A DNA stretch of 62,714 nt, taken from positions 1-62,714 of the forward strand of contig CAOJQZ010000006.1 in the NCBI GenBank assembly GCA_948441955.1, read 5' to 3'. The first letter of the stretch is position 1, and every line of letters begins with the position of its first letter. Below are positions 33,491-41,782 of the stretch, piece by piece. The position numbers and the translations under genes are program-made. The stretch is from an uncultured Lachnospiraceae bacterium (GTDB taxonomy: Bacteria > Bacillota > Clostridia > Lachnospirales > Lachnospiraceae). Below the pieces are notes generated by a model, which worked only from the letters and a program-made list of their open reading frames with translations, was not told where the DNA came from and did no database searches.

Positions 33491-34111
33491 ATGAAGAAAA
33501 ACAGGGTTGTCACTATAGGACGGGAGTTCGGAAGCGGCGGGCATGAGATAGGAAATTTGTTAGCAACACGTTTAGATGTTCCCTTATATGATAATAATCT
33601 TGTCAGAATGGTTGCTGATAAGCTGGATATTACGGAAGAGACGGCGCAGGCAGTGGACGAAACAACGCTTAATAGCTTTCTGAAAGGATTCGTATTATCT
33701 TCAATTGAATATTCGTCGTCTATGAAAGGCGAGGAATATTCCAGGCCCTTAAGTGAACAGGTGTATGAGCTTCAGACAGAAATTATATGCAGGCTCGCGG
33801 AAAGGGGACCTTGTGTCTTTGTGGGAAGATGTGCAGATTTTGTGCTGAAGGATCGCGCGGAATGTGTTAATATATTTATCTGCGCAGATATGGAGGACAG
33901 GATCGCGCGTATCGCAAAAAGGTACGATTTGTCAGAGCGTAAGGCTGCTGAGAAAATTAAGAAGATTGACAGGGAGAGAAGATATTATTACGAATCCCGT
34001 ACAGGACTTTACTGGGGGGATATAGATTCTCATGATATGCTTTTAAATGTGAGCCGTCTTGGAATGGAACGCACAGTAGATATTTTGGAAGCCATTTACA
34101 GGATGAAATAA
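33491..34111 (+). CDS. Cytidylate kinase-like family protein
   Basis: The 206-residue P-loop protein resembles the AAK-type cytidylate-kinase-like family that is common in Clostridia. The nucleotide-binding loop is ITIGREFGSGGHEIG-like at about residues 8-20 (GREFGSGG), a DNNLV segment follows (about 34-38), then FVGRCADFVL (about 110-119) and the lid region with RIARIAKRYDLSERKAAEKI (about 136-155). Members are mostly uncharacterised and do not replace Cmk; the substrate is unknown. AGGGAGGG precedes the ATG. It is separated from the ureide island by a terminator. Confidence 0.83.
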   Translation: MKKNRVVTIGREFGSGGHEIGNLLATRLDVPLYDNNLVRMVADKLDITEETAQAVDETTLNSFLKGFVLSSIEYSSSMKGEEYSRPLSEQVYELQTEIICRLAERGPCVFVGRCADFVLKDRAECVNIFICADMEDRIARIAKRYDLSERKAAEKIKKIDRERRYYYESRTGLYWGDIDSHDMLLNVSRLGMERTVDILEAIYRMK

Positions 34112-34135
34112 AAAGTAACAGCCGGGTGATAGGAT

Positions 34136-34978
34136 TTGGTTAAAGATATTTTAACAGACGCGGGGGCAGATGTCTTGAGAATGCTCCCGTTCTTATTTGC
34201 GGCATTTCTTATCATAGAGATGCTGGAGAATTATTCTGCGGAATTTACAGGAAAAGTACTTGGAAAAGCGAAAAATGCCGGACCCGTTACAGGCGCCATA
34301 CTGGGATGTATACCGCAATGCGGTTTTTCGGTTATGGCGGCGGATTTGTATGCGTGCGGTATTATTTCCATAGGTACACTTTTGTCGGTATTTATTGCAA
34401 CATCGGATGAAGCGGTTCTTATTATGCTGGGGAATCCGGGACATAGCAAAGAGATTGCTGCGCTTTTTGCCGCTAAGATATTAATTGCGGTAATTGCCGG
34501 ATATACAGCGGATATATTTTTATCAGAATATATATCTGTTCCGCAAAAACAAAGAAAGCTCTGTGCAGATTTCTGCGGCCGTAAGAAAGGCGCGAAGATA
34601 CTGTCAGAGGCATTTCGGCATACGACCAAAATATTTTTGTATTTATTTATATTTCTGGTAATACTTAATCTAGGTATCCGCATGTTCGGAATAGAAAAAT
34701 TGTCGGAGTATCTATTGAGCGACACATGGTTTCAGCCAGCGGCCGCTGCTCTTATAGGTTTGATTCCGAACTGTGCTGCTTCTGTTATATTGACGCAGCT
34801 TTATCTGAGAGGCGTTATATCTTTTGCCTCAGTCATTGCAGGTCTGTGTACAGGGGCCGGAGCAGGCCTGATTGTATTATTTCGGATGAACCAGAACAGG
34901 CGGGAAAGTGTGAAGATAGTAATTCTTTTGTATGTAACCGGAGCGTCAGTGGGTATGATACTGAATCTTTTATTTTAA
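34136..34978 (+). CDS. Putative heavy-metal/manganese exporter (ArsP_2-type membrane protein)
   Basis: The 280-residue protein has eight to ten hydrophobic segments and an internal repeat: GCIPQCGFSVMAADLYACG (about 57-75) and GLIPNCAASVILTQLYLRG (about 202-220). The paired I-P-x-C motifs are characteristic of the ArsP_2/PF11449 group of putative metal permeases, where the Cys probably bind the ion. The gene starts at TTG after a GATAGGA site, 24 bases downstream of the kinase-like gene, so they may be co-transcribed. The ion is not known from sequence. Confidence 0.72.
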   Translation: MVKDILTDAGADVLRMLPFLFAAFLIIEMLENYSAEFTGKVLGKAKNAGPVTGAILGCIPQCGFSVMAADLYACGIISIGTLLSVFIATSDEAVLIMLGNPGHSKEIAALFAAKILIAVIAGYTADIFLSEYISVPQKQRKLCADFCGRKKGAKILSEAFRHTTKIFLYLFIFLVILNLGIRMFGIEKLSEYLLSDTWFQPAAAALIGLIPNCAASVILTQLYLRGVISFASVIAGLCTGAGAGLIVLFRMNQNRRESVKIVILLYVTGASVGMILNLLF

Positions 34979-35011
34979 AAGGCGGGAACTCATTTTGAAT
35001 TCCTGCCTTTT
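34977..35011. terminator. Bidirectional terminator between convergent genes
   Basis: AAAAGGCGGGAA (34977-34988) pairs with TTCCTGCCTTTT (35000-35011) around an 11-base loop, with A/T-runs on both sides suitable for both strands. Confidence 0.85.
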
Positions 35012-35014
35012 ATC

Positions 35015-35494
35015 CTAATCTTTTTTGTCATTTTTTATAAAGGGATGTTTCCAGACGAAAAGCGCGCCCAGCCCGCCGATTATATAGAGAATATTTACCA
35101 GTATAGCCGGATTATCTCTGAGAAACCATACAACCAGCACAATTGCCGTGAGTACGGCTATAAGTTCCAGAGCGGCCAAAAAGCGTTTTTCCCGGCGTTC
35201 CCTGTAGGCATTCCGGCGTTCTTCCCGATTCCCCTCCAGGTATTCGGTAATATGCTCCTCTGTAATTCTGCCGGCAATCTGTTCGGAAGGAGAAAAGGAA
35301 CGAAAGTGTTCGAGTATTTCCGTATAAAGCTTTTCATAAGCTTCATCTTGAAAACTTTGTCTTTGGTCTTCCTCCGGTGTGCCGGTTTCCTCTGCAGACA
35401 CATTGACTTCTTCTTGTGTGCCGTTCTCTTCTGGCTGCGTCCTTTCTTCCGGCAAAGCTTCATTGATTTCAGTAGTTTTTTCTAAAGCTGCCAT
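35015..35494 (-). CDS. Hypothetical membrane protein with acidic N-terminal half
   Basis: The 159-residue protein has a Glu/Thr-rich, probably disordered first half (residues 1-45), a helical middle (ERRNAYRERREKRFLAAL) and two hydrophobic segments at about 109-125 and 131-147, ending in a short charged tail. This topology suggests a cytoplasmic N-terminus and a membrane hairpin. No family is recognised. GGAGGTACAAAAG precedes the ATG. It is monocistronic, between a bidirectional terminator and a divergent promoter region. Confidence 0.65.
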   Translation of the reverse strand: MAALEKTTEINEALPEERTQPEENGTQEEVNVSAEETGTPEEDQRQSFQDEAYEKLYTEILEHFRSFSPSEQIAGRITEEHITEYLEGNREERRNAYRERREKRFLAALELIAVLTAIVLVVWFLRDNPAILVNILYIIGGLGALFVWKHPFIKNDKKD

Positions 35495-35599
35495 CTTTTG
35501 TACCTCCTATTAATTATTCAACAAGTCTATCATAGCAGTTTTAACAAGAAATATCAATTTTTATTGTTAAATATCGACAAAATATTCGCGAAATATAAA

Positions 35600-35627
35600 T
35601 TGCATTTCTCGGATAATGTGTTATAAT
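35600..35627 (+). promoter_or_regulatory. Promoter of the DUF6465-like gene
   Basis: TTGCAT (35600-35605), a 16-base spacer and a consensus TATAAT (35622-35627) lie 41 bases before the start codon, with GAGGAGG in between. Confidence 0.8.
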
Positions 35628-35668
35628 AAAGGCTGTTAGCTGTCACATATGTATGAGGAGGAATTATC

Positions 35669-36100
35669 ATGGCAACAAAAAAAAGGAACACAGTAACTAA
35701 GAAAACCGGAGCTATGAAGACACCATCAGTGAAGGCAGAGACAGTGAAAGAAGAGATAGTAAAAGCAGAGCCGGTGAAATCTTCCACACAAGAAAAAGTA
35801 GTTGAGATACCTGAAAAAGAAAAGGCGGCCGCTAAAATAGCATCTGAAAAGAAGGCAGCAGTTAAAAAACCGACAGCTAAGAAGACTGTTGCAAAAAAAG
35901 AGATGAAGGTGGAGGCAGTTGTTGAGTATTATGGAAAGCAGGTAGAAGAAAAAGACATGATTGCTAGTGTAAAAAAAGCATGGACAAAGTCCGGTAAGAA
36001 GGTCGGAGATATTAAGTCTATGAAGCTTTACATAAAACCAGAAGAATCAGCTGTATATTATGTCATTAACGGTACAGATACAGGATCCGTTGCATTTTAA
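35669..36100 (+). CDS. DUF6465-like Lys/Ala-rich protein
   Basis: The 143-residue protein has a low-complexity N-terminal part rich in Lys, Ala, Thr, Val and Glu (residues 1-85, several KKPTAKKTVAKK-like stretches). A compact C-terminal domain (about 86-143) begins VEYYGKQVEEKDMIASVKKAW and ends AVYYVINGTDTGSVAF. This is the DUF6465 layout found in Lachnospiraceae. The tail resembles histone-like or nucleoid-associated Lys-rich extensions, but the function is unknown. It has a strong promoter and its own terminator. Confidence 0.72.
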   Translation: MATKKRNTVTKKTGAMKTPSVKAETVKEEIVKAEPVKSSTQEKVVEIPEKEKAAAKIASEKKAAVKKPTAKKTVAKKEMKVEAVVEYYGKQVEEKDMIASVKKAWTKSGKKVGDIKSMKLYIKPEESAVYYVINGTDTGSVAF

Positions 36101-36115
36101 GCCAGTGGAAAGGGA

Positions 36116-36144
36116 AAGAGCATCTCGGAGAGGGATGTTCTTTT
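36116..36144 (+). terminator. Terminator after the DUF6465-like gene
   Basis: AAGAGCATCTC (36116-36126) pairs with GGGATGTTCTT (36132-36142), allowing G-U pairs, with a short T-run after it. Confidence 0.7.
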
Positions 36145-36155
36145 AGGTTAAGGGT

Positions 36156-36506
36156 ATGGTTATTGAAGGGAATACAAAAGAGCTGGAAGCAATGAGAGAA
36201 TTTCATAAGGGGAATAGGAAAGAGGGGCTAAGGCTTCAGGAGGAGTTTGCAGCGGCATTTCGCGAGGAATATAAGGAGAAGGATCATTGTCCATGCAAAA
36301 AAGCGTGTCGGTATCATGGCAACTGCAGGGAGTGTGTGGCGATACATCGTGCACATCAGGAACATGTGCCAAATTGTATGAGGCCGCTTTTAAACAGGAA
36401 GATAAAGCAGCTGTCTGAATTGACGGAACATACGATTGCAAAGGAAATTGAGGCGCCTCATGAGATACTCAGAAAGGAATTTGAGGATGCACAGAAAGCT
36501 TTATGA
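36156..36506 (+). CDS. Small Cys-rich hypothetical protein
   Basis: The 116-residue protein has a helical N-terminal half and a Cys motif at about 44-74: CPCKKACRYHGNCRECVA, then HRAHQEHVPNCM. The Cys and His spacing suggests a zinc or iron-sulfur knuckle of a kind found in small clostridial proteins (DUF6485-like in pattern, not checked). The C-terminal helix is charged. It overlaps the next gene by 20 bases, so the two are probably co-translated. Function unknown. Confidence 0.6.
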   Translation: MVIEGNTKELEAMREFHKGNRKEGLRLQEEFAAAFREEYKEKDHCPCKKACRYHGNCRECVAIHRAHQEHVPNCMRPLLNRKIKQLSELTEHTIAKEIEAPHEILRKEFEDAQKAL

Positions 36507-37059
36507 CAGATTCCCTTATATTGAGACGGATGATATTATTATCCGTAAAATGAAAGAAACGGATGCAGATTCTCTGCTTTCAGTCTGCAGTAACAGAAAC
36601 GTTTTTAAATACATTCCAGATTTTCTTTATACAGATGACCGAGATATATTAAAAGCTGCCATACATAATCTGGGCGGACGGGATTTTTTAGAAAGACGCT
36701 GGATTATAGCAGGGATATGCCTGCCGGAAAATCCGGATAAGGTTATAGGGACAGCAGAAATGTTTGATTATAATGAAGCAGTCCACGCAGTAGAAATAGG
36801 CTATCGCCTGGGTGAAGAATTCTGGGGGCAGGGCATTGCCGTGAATGTAGTTCGTGGGATGACGGAATATTTATTTCAGGAAGCAGGGATAAACAGGATT
36901 CAGGCTACGGTGCTTCCTGGGAACATAAGGTCGAAAAAAGTTCTTTTGAAAGCAGGGTTTCAGAAGGAGGGACTTTTACGGCAGGTAAGCTGCTGGAAAG
37001 GAAAAGGAATTGTGGATTTGGAGATGTATTCCCTTCTTAAATCAGATAGGGTGAGATGA
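36487..37059 (+). CDS. GNAT-family N-acetyltransferase (RimJ/RimL-like)
   Basis: I start at ATG 36487 (MHRKLYDRFPYIETDDIIIRKM, about 190 residues), preceded by AAAGGAATTTGAGG; an upstream ATG at 36436 would deepen the overlap with the Cys-rich gene. The protein has the GNAT order: IIIRKMKETDADSL strand-helix at the N-terminus, EIGYRLGEEFWGQGIAVNVV (about 107-126, the acetyl-CoA pyrophosphate loop), then INRIQATVLPGNIRSKKVLLKAGF (about 137-160). This is the RimJ/RimL-type pattern that acetylates protein N-termini or small amines. Confidence 0.82.
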   Translation: MHRKLYDRFPYIETDDIIIRKMKETDADSLLSVCSNRNVFKYIPDFLYTDDRDILKAAIHNLGGRDFLERRWIIAGICLPENPDKVIGTAEMFDYNEAVHAVEIGYRLGEEFWGQGIAVNVVRGMTEYLFQEAGINRIQATVLPGNIRSKKVLLKAGFQKEGLLRQVSCWKGKGIVDLEMYSLLKSDRVR

Positions 37060-37079
37060 AAAAGCAGTCACATTAAAAG

Positions 37080-37274
37080 TACGATCTGCATAATCTATAT
37101 GAAAGAGTAATTGCAGAGTATGGGTATTATATGTGTGAAAGAAGAGAAGAGGCGGCAGGAGCAGATAATCATATGCTGTCAGGCTCAAAAGGGCGGGAAT
37201 ATATAGTACCTGAACTTGAAGAGGCATATAGGGATGATAATCTGCGGGGGATGGGATACGAGCCGGAATGTTAG
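37080..37274 (+). pseudogene. Possible gene remnant without start codon
   Basis: A 64-codon open frame (from YDLHNLYERVIAEYGYY to GYEPEC, stop 37272-37274) has plausible amino-acid composition but is entered directly after an in-frame TAA and lacks a ribosome site. It lies in the 403-base gap before copA. It may be a decayed gene fragment or chance; no family is recognised. Confidence 0.25.
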
Positions 37275-37308
37275 TATAGGTTTTCTGAACCGTCCAATGT
37301 AATTAGGA

Positions 37309-37345
37309 AAGAATCGGAACAGGTTTCCGGTTCTTTATTTTTTTC
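37309..37345 (+). terminator. Terminator upstream of copA
   Basis: AAGAATCGGAA (37309-37319) pairs with TTCCGGTTCTT (37325-37335), followed by a run TATTTTTTT. It isolates the copper genes from the acetyltransferase unit. Confidence 0.85.
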
Positions 37346-37356
37346 AGATATTTGTC

Positions 37357-37385
37357 TTGAAAAATACCATTATGGGGTATATAAT
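37357..37385 (+). promoter_or_regulatory. copA promoter with CsoR-like operator in the spacer
   Basis: TTGAAA (37357-37362), 17 bases and TATAAT (37380-37385). The spacer contains ATACC-N7-GGTAT (37364-37380), a pseudo-palindrome like those bound by the copper repressor CsoR. Binding there would block polymerase. No CsoR or CopY gene is in the window. Confidence 0.7.
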
Positions 37386-37462
37386 ATTTTTGTGTTAAAC
37401 ATAAAAAGGTATCTGTTGGAAACGATATTGTTAAAGATTCATTGAAATGACAGGAAAGGCGA

Positions 37463-40021
37463 ATGAAAATGGTACAATATAATGTAACAGGAATGAGTTG
37501 TGCTGCCTGCAGCGCCAGGGTTGAAAAAGCCGTATCTAAAATACCAGGTGTTACAAGTGTATCAGTCAACCTTCTTACGGCTTCTATGGGCGTGGAGGGG
37601 ACAGCAGAACCGTCTGCTATAATTAAAGCAGTGACAGACGCGGGGTATGGAGCATCAGAAAAAGGCAGTACAAGAGAGGACAGAGGCGGACGTCAGACAG
37701 GTATGGAGGAAAATATCCTCAGGGACACCGAGACACCGAGAATGAAGCGGCGCTTATTTTGGTCCGTTCTTTTCCTGCTTCCGCTCTGGTACTTCCATAT
37801 GGGCCATATGCTTCTAGGATGGCCCATTCCAGGCTGGTTTGAAGGTAATCATCTGGCTATGGGGTTATTTCAGATGTTGTTTACTACTGTGATTATGGTG
37901 ATTAACCAGAAGTTTTTTATAAGTGGCGTAAAGAGCCTTCTCCACGGGGCCCCGAACATGGATACGCTGGTCTCTCTGGGAGCGGCGGCAGCATACGGAT
38001 ATAGTACGGTAATTTTGTTTCTGATGACAGATGCTGCGGTAAAAGGAGACGTTCCCTTGGTCATGCAGTACATGGATGAATTTTATTTTGAATCTGCAGC
38101 CACCATTCTGACACTCATCACAGTAGGAAAGACTCTGGAGACATACTCTAAGGGGAGAACTACAGACGCCATCAAGGGCCTTATGAAACTGGCGCCGAAG
38201 ACCGCGGTTCTTGTGAGAGACGGAAAAGAGGTGGAGGTGGAGATTGAACAGGTGGGTAAGGGAGATATTTTTGTTGTCCGTCCTGGAGAAAATATACCGG
38301 TAGATGGTATTATTTTGGAAGGAAACAGTGCAGTGAATGAGTCTGCCCTTACCGGTGAAAGTATTCCGGTTGACAAGAGTCCTGGTGATACAGTGTCGGC
38401 TGCAACAATTAACCAGTCCGGTTTTATTCGATGTGAGGCTTCCCGGGTGGGAGAAGATACGACTCTTTCTCAGATTATCCAAATGGTAAGCGATGCGTCT
38501 GCAACGAAGGCTCCCATAGCAAAGGTTGCGGATCGGGTATCTGGTGTTTTTGTTCCGGCAGTGATTACAATTGGAATTATTACTACGGTTATATGGCTGT
38601 TCGCCGGATATTCTGTGGGTTTTGCATTGGCGAGAGGAATCTCCGTTTTGGTTATCAGCTGCCCCTGTGCGCTGGGACTTGCAACGCCTGTGGCTATTAT
38701 GGTAGGAAACGGTATGGGTGCAAAAAATGGGATTATGTTCAAAACAGCGGTATCCCTGGAGGAAACTGGAAGAATGGACGTGGTTGCCCTTGACAAGACA
38801 GGTACGATTACCAGCGGGGAGCCGAGGGTGACAGATATTCTTCCTGTAGGAGTCAGCATGGAGGAACTGCTGACCTTTGCATATGCATTGGAAAAAAAGA
38901 GTGAACATCCGCTGGCACAGGCTGTTCTTGTAAAGGGGAAGGAACAGGGGGTATGTGAGCAAGCAGATATCCAGGATTTCAGGGCCGTTCCGGGAAACGG
39001 TCTTTCCGGGACACTTGAAGGAAGTCCGCTGTTGGGCGGAAACCTGCATTATATCAGTCAATATGCAGAGGTTTCAGAAGAAATGAAAATGAAAGCGGAT
39101 ACGCTGGCTGAGGATGGTAAGACGCCATTATTTTTTGCAAAGGATGGAAAGCTTATCGGTATTATAGCAGTGGCTGATGTAATAAAAGAGGATAGCCCCC
39201 AGGCAGTCCGCCAATTACAGAAGATGGGTATTCGTGTTGTTATGCTGACAGGAGATAATGAAAGGACGGCAAAAGCCATCGGCCGTCAGGCGGGAGTAGA
39301 CGAGGTGATTGCAGGCGTTCTTCCGGAAGGGAAGGAAAGCGTTATCCGTGAGCTTAAGAAAAAGGGAAGAGTCGCTATGGTTGGGGATGGAATTAATGAT
39401 GCGCCGGCGCTTACCCGTGCAGATATGGGTATTGCCATTGGCGCAGGCACGGATATTGCCATTGATGCAGCGGATGTTGTTCTTATGAAAAGCCGTTTAA
39501 GCGATGTGCCTGCGGCAATTCGGTTAAGCCGCGCAACACTTCGGAATATTCATCAGAATCTGTTCTGGGCATTTTTCTACAATGTAGTCGGTATTCCTCT
39601 TGCGGCCGGTATGTGGATTCCTCTTACAGGCTGGGAGATGAACCCTATGTTCGGGGCGGCGGCCATGAGCCTTTCCAGTGTGTGCGTGGTATCGAATGCG
39701 CTTCGCTTGAATCTGTTTAAAGTACACGATACTGACAGGGATAAGCCGCTTAAGCGCCGGCCGGGAAAACGAAATGAGACAGCTCCGGAAGCCAGGGAAA
39801 TAAAAGAAGCAGCCCCAAAGACACTGTATATTGAGGGAATGATGTGCGGGCACTGTGAGCGGACGGTGAAAAATGTGCTGGAAGCGCTGGAGGGCGTGGT
39901 CTCTGCAGAAGTAAGTCATGAGAAGGGAACAGCAGTTGTGGAAGTCCGTACAGACGTATCGGATGAAGCTCTTGCAGAGGCTGTAGAAGCCGAAGACTAT
40001 AAAGTAACAAAAATTCAATAA
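37463..40021 (+). CDS. copA: Copper-exporting P1B-type ATPase
   Basis: The 852-residue membrane pump exports Cu(I). In order: an N-terminal heavy-metal domain with GMSCAACSARVEKAV (about 10-24), membrane helices from about 95, the actuator TGES loop (about 299-302), the ion-binding CPC in SCPCALGLATP (about 397-407), the phosphorylated Asp in DKTGTITSGEP (about 443-453), a HP motif in KKSEHPLAQAV (about 473-483), and GDGINDAPAL (about 640-649). A second heavy-metal domain at the C-terminus has GMMCGHCERTVKNVLEALEGV (about 791-811), an uncommon addition. A free copper chaperone follows 26 bases later. Confidence 0.94.
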   Translation: MKMVQYNVTGMSCAACSARVEKAVSKIPGVTSVSVNLLTASMGVEGTAEPSAIIKAVTDAGYGASEKGSTREDRGGRQTGMEENILRDTETPRMKRRLFWSVLFLLPLWYFHMGHMLLGWPIPGWFEGNHLAMGLFQMLFTTVIMVINQKFFISGVKSLLHGAPNMDTLVSLGAAAAYGYSTVILFLMTDAAVKGDVPLVMQYMDEFYFESAATILTLITVGKTLETYSKGRTTDAIKGLMKLAPKTAVLVRDGKEVEVEIEQVGKGDIFVVRPGENIPVDGIILEGNSAVNESALTGESIPVDKSPGDTVSAATINQSGFIRCEASRVGEDTTLSQIIQMVSDASATKAPIAKVADRVSGVFVPAVITIGIITTVIWLFAGYSVGFALARGISVLVISCPCALGLATPVAIMVGNGMGAKNGIMFKTAVSLEETGRMDVVALDKTGTITSGEPRVTDILPVGVSMEELLTFAYALEKKSEHPLAQAVLVKGKEQGVCEQADIQDFRAVPGNGLSGTLEGSPLLGGNLHYISQYAEVSEEMKMKADTLAEDGKTPLFFAKDGKLIGIIAVADVIKEDSPQAVRQLQKMGIRVVMLTGDNERTAKAIGRQAGVDEVIAGVLPEGKESVIRELKKKGRVAMVGDGINDAPALTRADMGIAIGAGTDIAIDAADVVLMKSRLSDVPAAIRLSRATLRNIHQNLFWAFFYNVVGIPLAAGMWIPLTGWEMNPMFGAAAMSLSSVCVVSNALRLNLFKVHDTDRDKPLKRRPGKRNETAPEAREIKEAAPKTLYIEGMMCGHCERTVKNVLEALEGVVSAEVSHEKGTAVVEVRTDVSDEALAEAVEAEDYKVTKIQ

Positions 40022-40047
40022 TTAAAAAATAAAGGAGGCAGTTTATT

Positions 40048-40251
40048 ATGACCAGAACAATTGATATTGAAGGAATGGGATGCGGTATGTGTGTAAAAAA
40101 GGTGACGGCTGTGCTGGAGGCGCTTGAGGGTGTGGAAAGCGTACAGGTAAGTCTTGAAAACAACAATGCAATTGTAGCCGGCAGCGCTCCGGAGGAAGCG
40201 CTTAAGGCGGCGGTAGAATCAAAGGGATTCCGTGTCAAAGGGATTTCATAA
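40048..40251 (+). CDS. copZ: Copper chaperone (heavy-metal-associated domain)
   Basis: The 67-residue protein is a single ferredoxin-like HMA domain with the Cys-x2-Cys metal loop in EGMGCGMCVKKV (about 8-19) and the usual ending AAVESKGFRVKGIS. It hands Cu(I) to the ATPase encoded 26 bases upstream. Its CGMC loop and helix resemble the C-terminal domain of that ATPase, which suggests one arose from the other. AAAGGAGG precedes the ATG. Its end overlaps the convergent MATE gene by 17 bases, with no terminator between. Confidence 0.88.
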   Translation: MTRTIDIEGMGCGMCVKKVTAVLEALEGVESVQVSLENNNAIVAGSAPEEALKAAVESKGFRVKGIS

Positions 40252-41599
40252 GAATAATTTTCTTGTAAAAATAATAGACAATCAGCAGCGCTGCAGTAGC
40301 CGCCCAGGACATAGGATAGCTTACAAGCACTGCCCAAAGTTCATGGTTTTTCGGGACAAACAGCAGAATCCAGGGGAGGCGTACACAGCAGACGCCTCCC
40401 AGTGTTATCAGGGTAGGGATCAGTACGTCGCCGATTCCACGCAGCGCCCCGGAAAGTATTTCAATAAAGATGAAAACAATATAGCTGGGTGCAATATAAA
40501 GCAGCATGTAGACGCCTATGTTGACAACATTTATGTCCGTAGTAAAAATATGAAACAGCGGCTGGCAGAAAACCATCAGGAAAACCAGCAGCGATCCGCA
40601 TACGCCAAAAGACATGCCGAGACAGACCCGGACACTTTTAAAGACCCGATCATACCGTTTTGCACCATAATTCTGGCCGGCAAAGGTAGTAATCGCAATT
40701 CCAAAAGCGCCGCATACTGTCCAGAAAACAGCATCCAGCTTACCGTAGGCGGCCCATGCCGCCGCAGTATCTGTGCCAAAGCCGTTTACCGAGGCCTGTA
40801 TAATAATATTTGTGATTCCGTACATGCAGGATTGAAGTCCGCTTGGAAATCCGATGCGAAGCTCTGACTTTAGCATGGGAGGCGAGATGCGGATTGCGGC
40901 CAGCGATAACTGCAGCAGACCACAGCCTTTCATCAGTGCGGCGGTGACCAGAAGCGCGCTGACAGCCTGGGAGATAATGGTGGCAATTGCGACTCCGGCA
41001 ATTCCCAGATGGAAAACAAGCACCATAATAATATCCAGTACAATATTTAATAAACAGCAGATGATCAGATAGTACAAGGGACGTTTGGAATCACCGATTG
41101 CCCGCATGATTCCTGATCCCATATTAAAGATGAGTACGGCGATCATTCCCAGGAAATAAATTCTGAGATATAAAATAGAGTCTGTCAGCACATCTGCCGG
41201 TGTTTTCATAATTGTTAAAAGCCAGGGAGTCAGAAACCATCCAAGTACAGCAATTACTATACTTGCGATAATGGAAAATGCATAGGCGGTGTGAAGACTC
41301 TCATGAAGGCTTCTCGAGTTTTTTGCTCCGTAATGCTGTGAAATAATTACAGTGGCTCCTGCGGAGAGTCCTGTAAAAAATCCAATAATGAGATTAGAAA
41401 GTACAGCGGCAGATCCGCCCACGCTTGCGAGAGCCTGTTTTCCCACAAACCGGCCCACAATGACGGCATCTACGGTATTGTAAAGCTGCTGAAATAATGT
41501 TCCGATTACGATCGGAAAGAAAAAGGATAAAAGCTGCCGCCAGATAACGCCTTCTGTAATCGGATTCTTGATTCTATTATCTTTTGTCATGACATACAC
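40235..41599 (-). CDS. MATE-family efflux transporter
   Basis: The 454-residue protein has twelve predicted membrane helices in two homologous halves. It shows the MATE features PIVIGTLFQQLYNTVDAVIVGRFVG (in pieces at about 31-55), GGSAAVLSNLIIGFFTGLS (about 61-79) and the second-half QNYGAKRYDRVFKS (about 308-321). The family exports cationic drugs and metabolites using Na+ or H+ gradients. It is convergent with the copper chaperone gene and divergent from the adhesin gene. Its substrate is unknown. Confidence 0.92.
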   Translation of the reverse strand: MYVMTKDNRIKNPITEGVIWRQLLSFFFPIVIGTLFQQLYNTVDAVIVGRFVGKQALASVGGSAAVLSNLIIGFFTGLSAGATVIISQHYGAKNSRSLHESLHTAYAFSIIASIVIAVLGWFLTPWLLTIMKTPADVLTDSILYLRIYFLGMIAVLIFNMGSGIMRAIGDSKRPLYYLIICCLLNIVLDIIMVLVFHLGIAGVAIATIISQAVSALLVTAALMKGCGLLQLSLAAIRISPPMLKSELRIGFPSGLQSCMYGITNIIIQASVNGFGTDTAAAWAAYGKLDAVFWTVCGAFGIAITTFAGQNYGAKRYDRVFKSVRVCLGMSFGVCGSLLVFLMVFCQPLFHIFTTDINVVNIGVYMLLYIAPSYIVFIFIEILSGALRGIGDVLIPTLITLGGVCCVRLPWILLFVPKNHELWAVLVSYPMSWAATAALLIVYYFYKKIILMKSL

Positions 41600-41685
41600 A
41601 CTCCTCTTGGTTCGAATATATCATATTAAGGCATAGGATTGCAATCTATTATTGAAATTGCGCAAGGAAACTTATTAAAGTTTAA

Positions 41686-41714
41686 TTGCGTCTGGTATAT
41701 TTATGTAGTATAAT
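41686..41714 (+). promoter_or_regulatory. Promoter of the surface adhesin gene
   Basis: TTGCGT (41686-41691), a 17-base spacer and TATAAT (41709-41714). GGGAGGAGAG precedes the start codon at 41783. Confidence 0.78.
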
Positions 41715-41782
41715 ATTATATTAGGTATTTTACTAAAAAGAATATTTGTTATCTGGAAACCCGATTTGAGGGAGGAGAGCCA

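Noticed and set aside
37865..39061. A 398-codon open frame on the minus strand opposite copA
   Set aside because: It is Cys/His/Arg/Asn-rich low-quality protein sequence, mirrors the codon pattern of copA, has no ribosome site, and copA is fully intact on the other strand.
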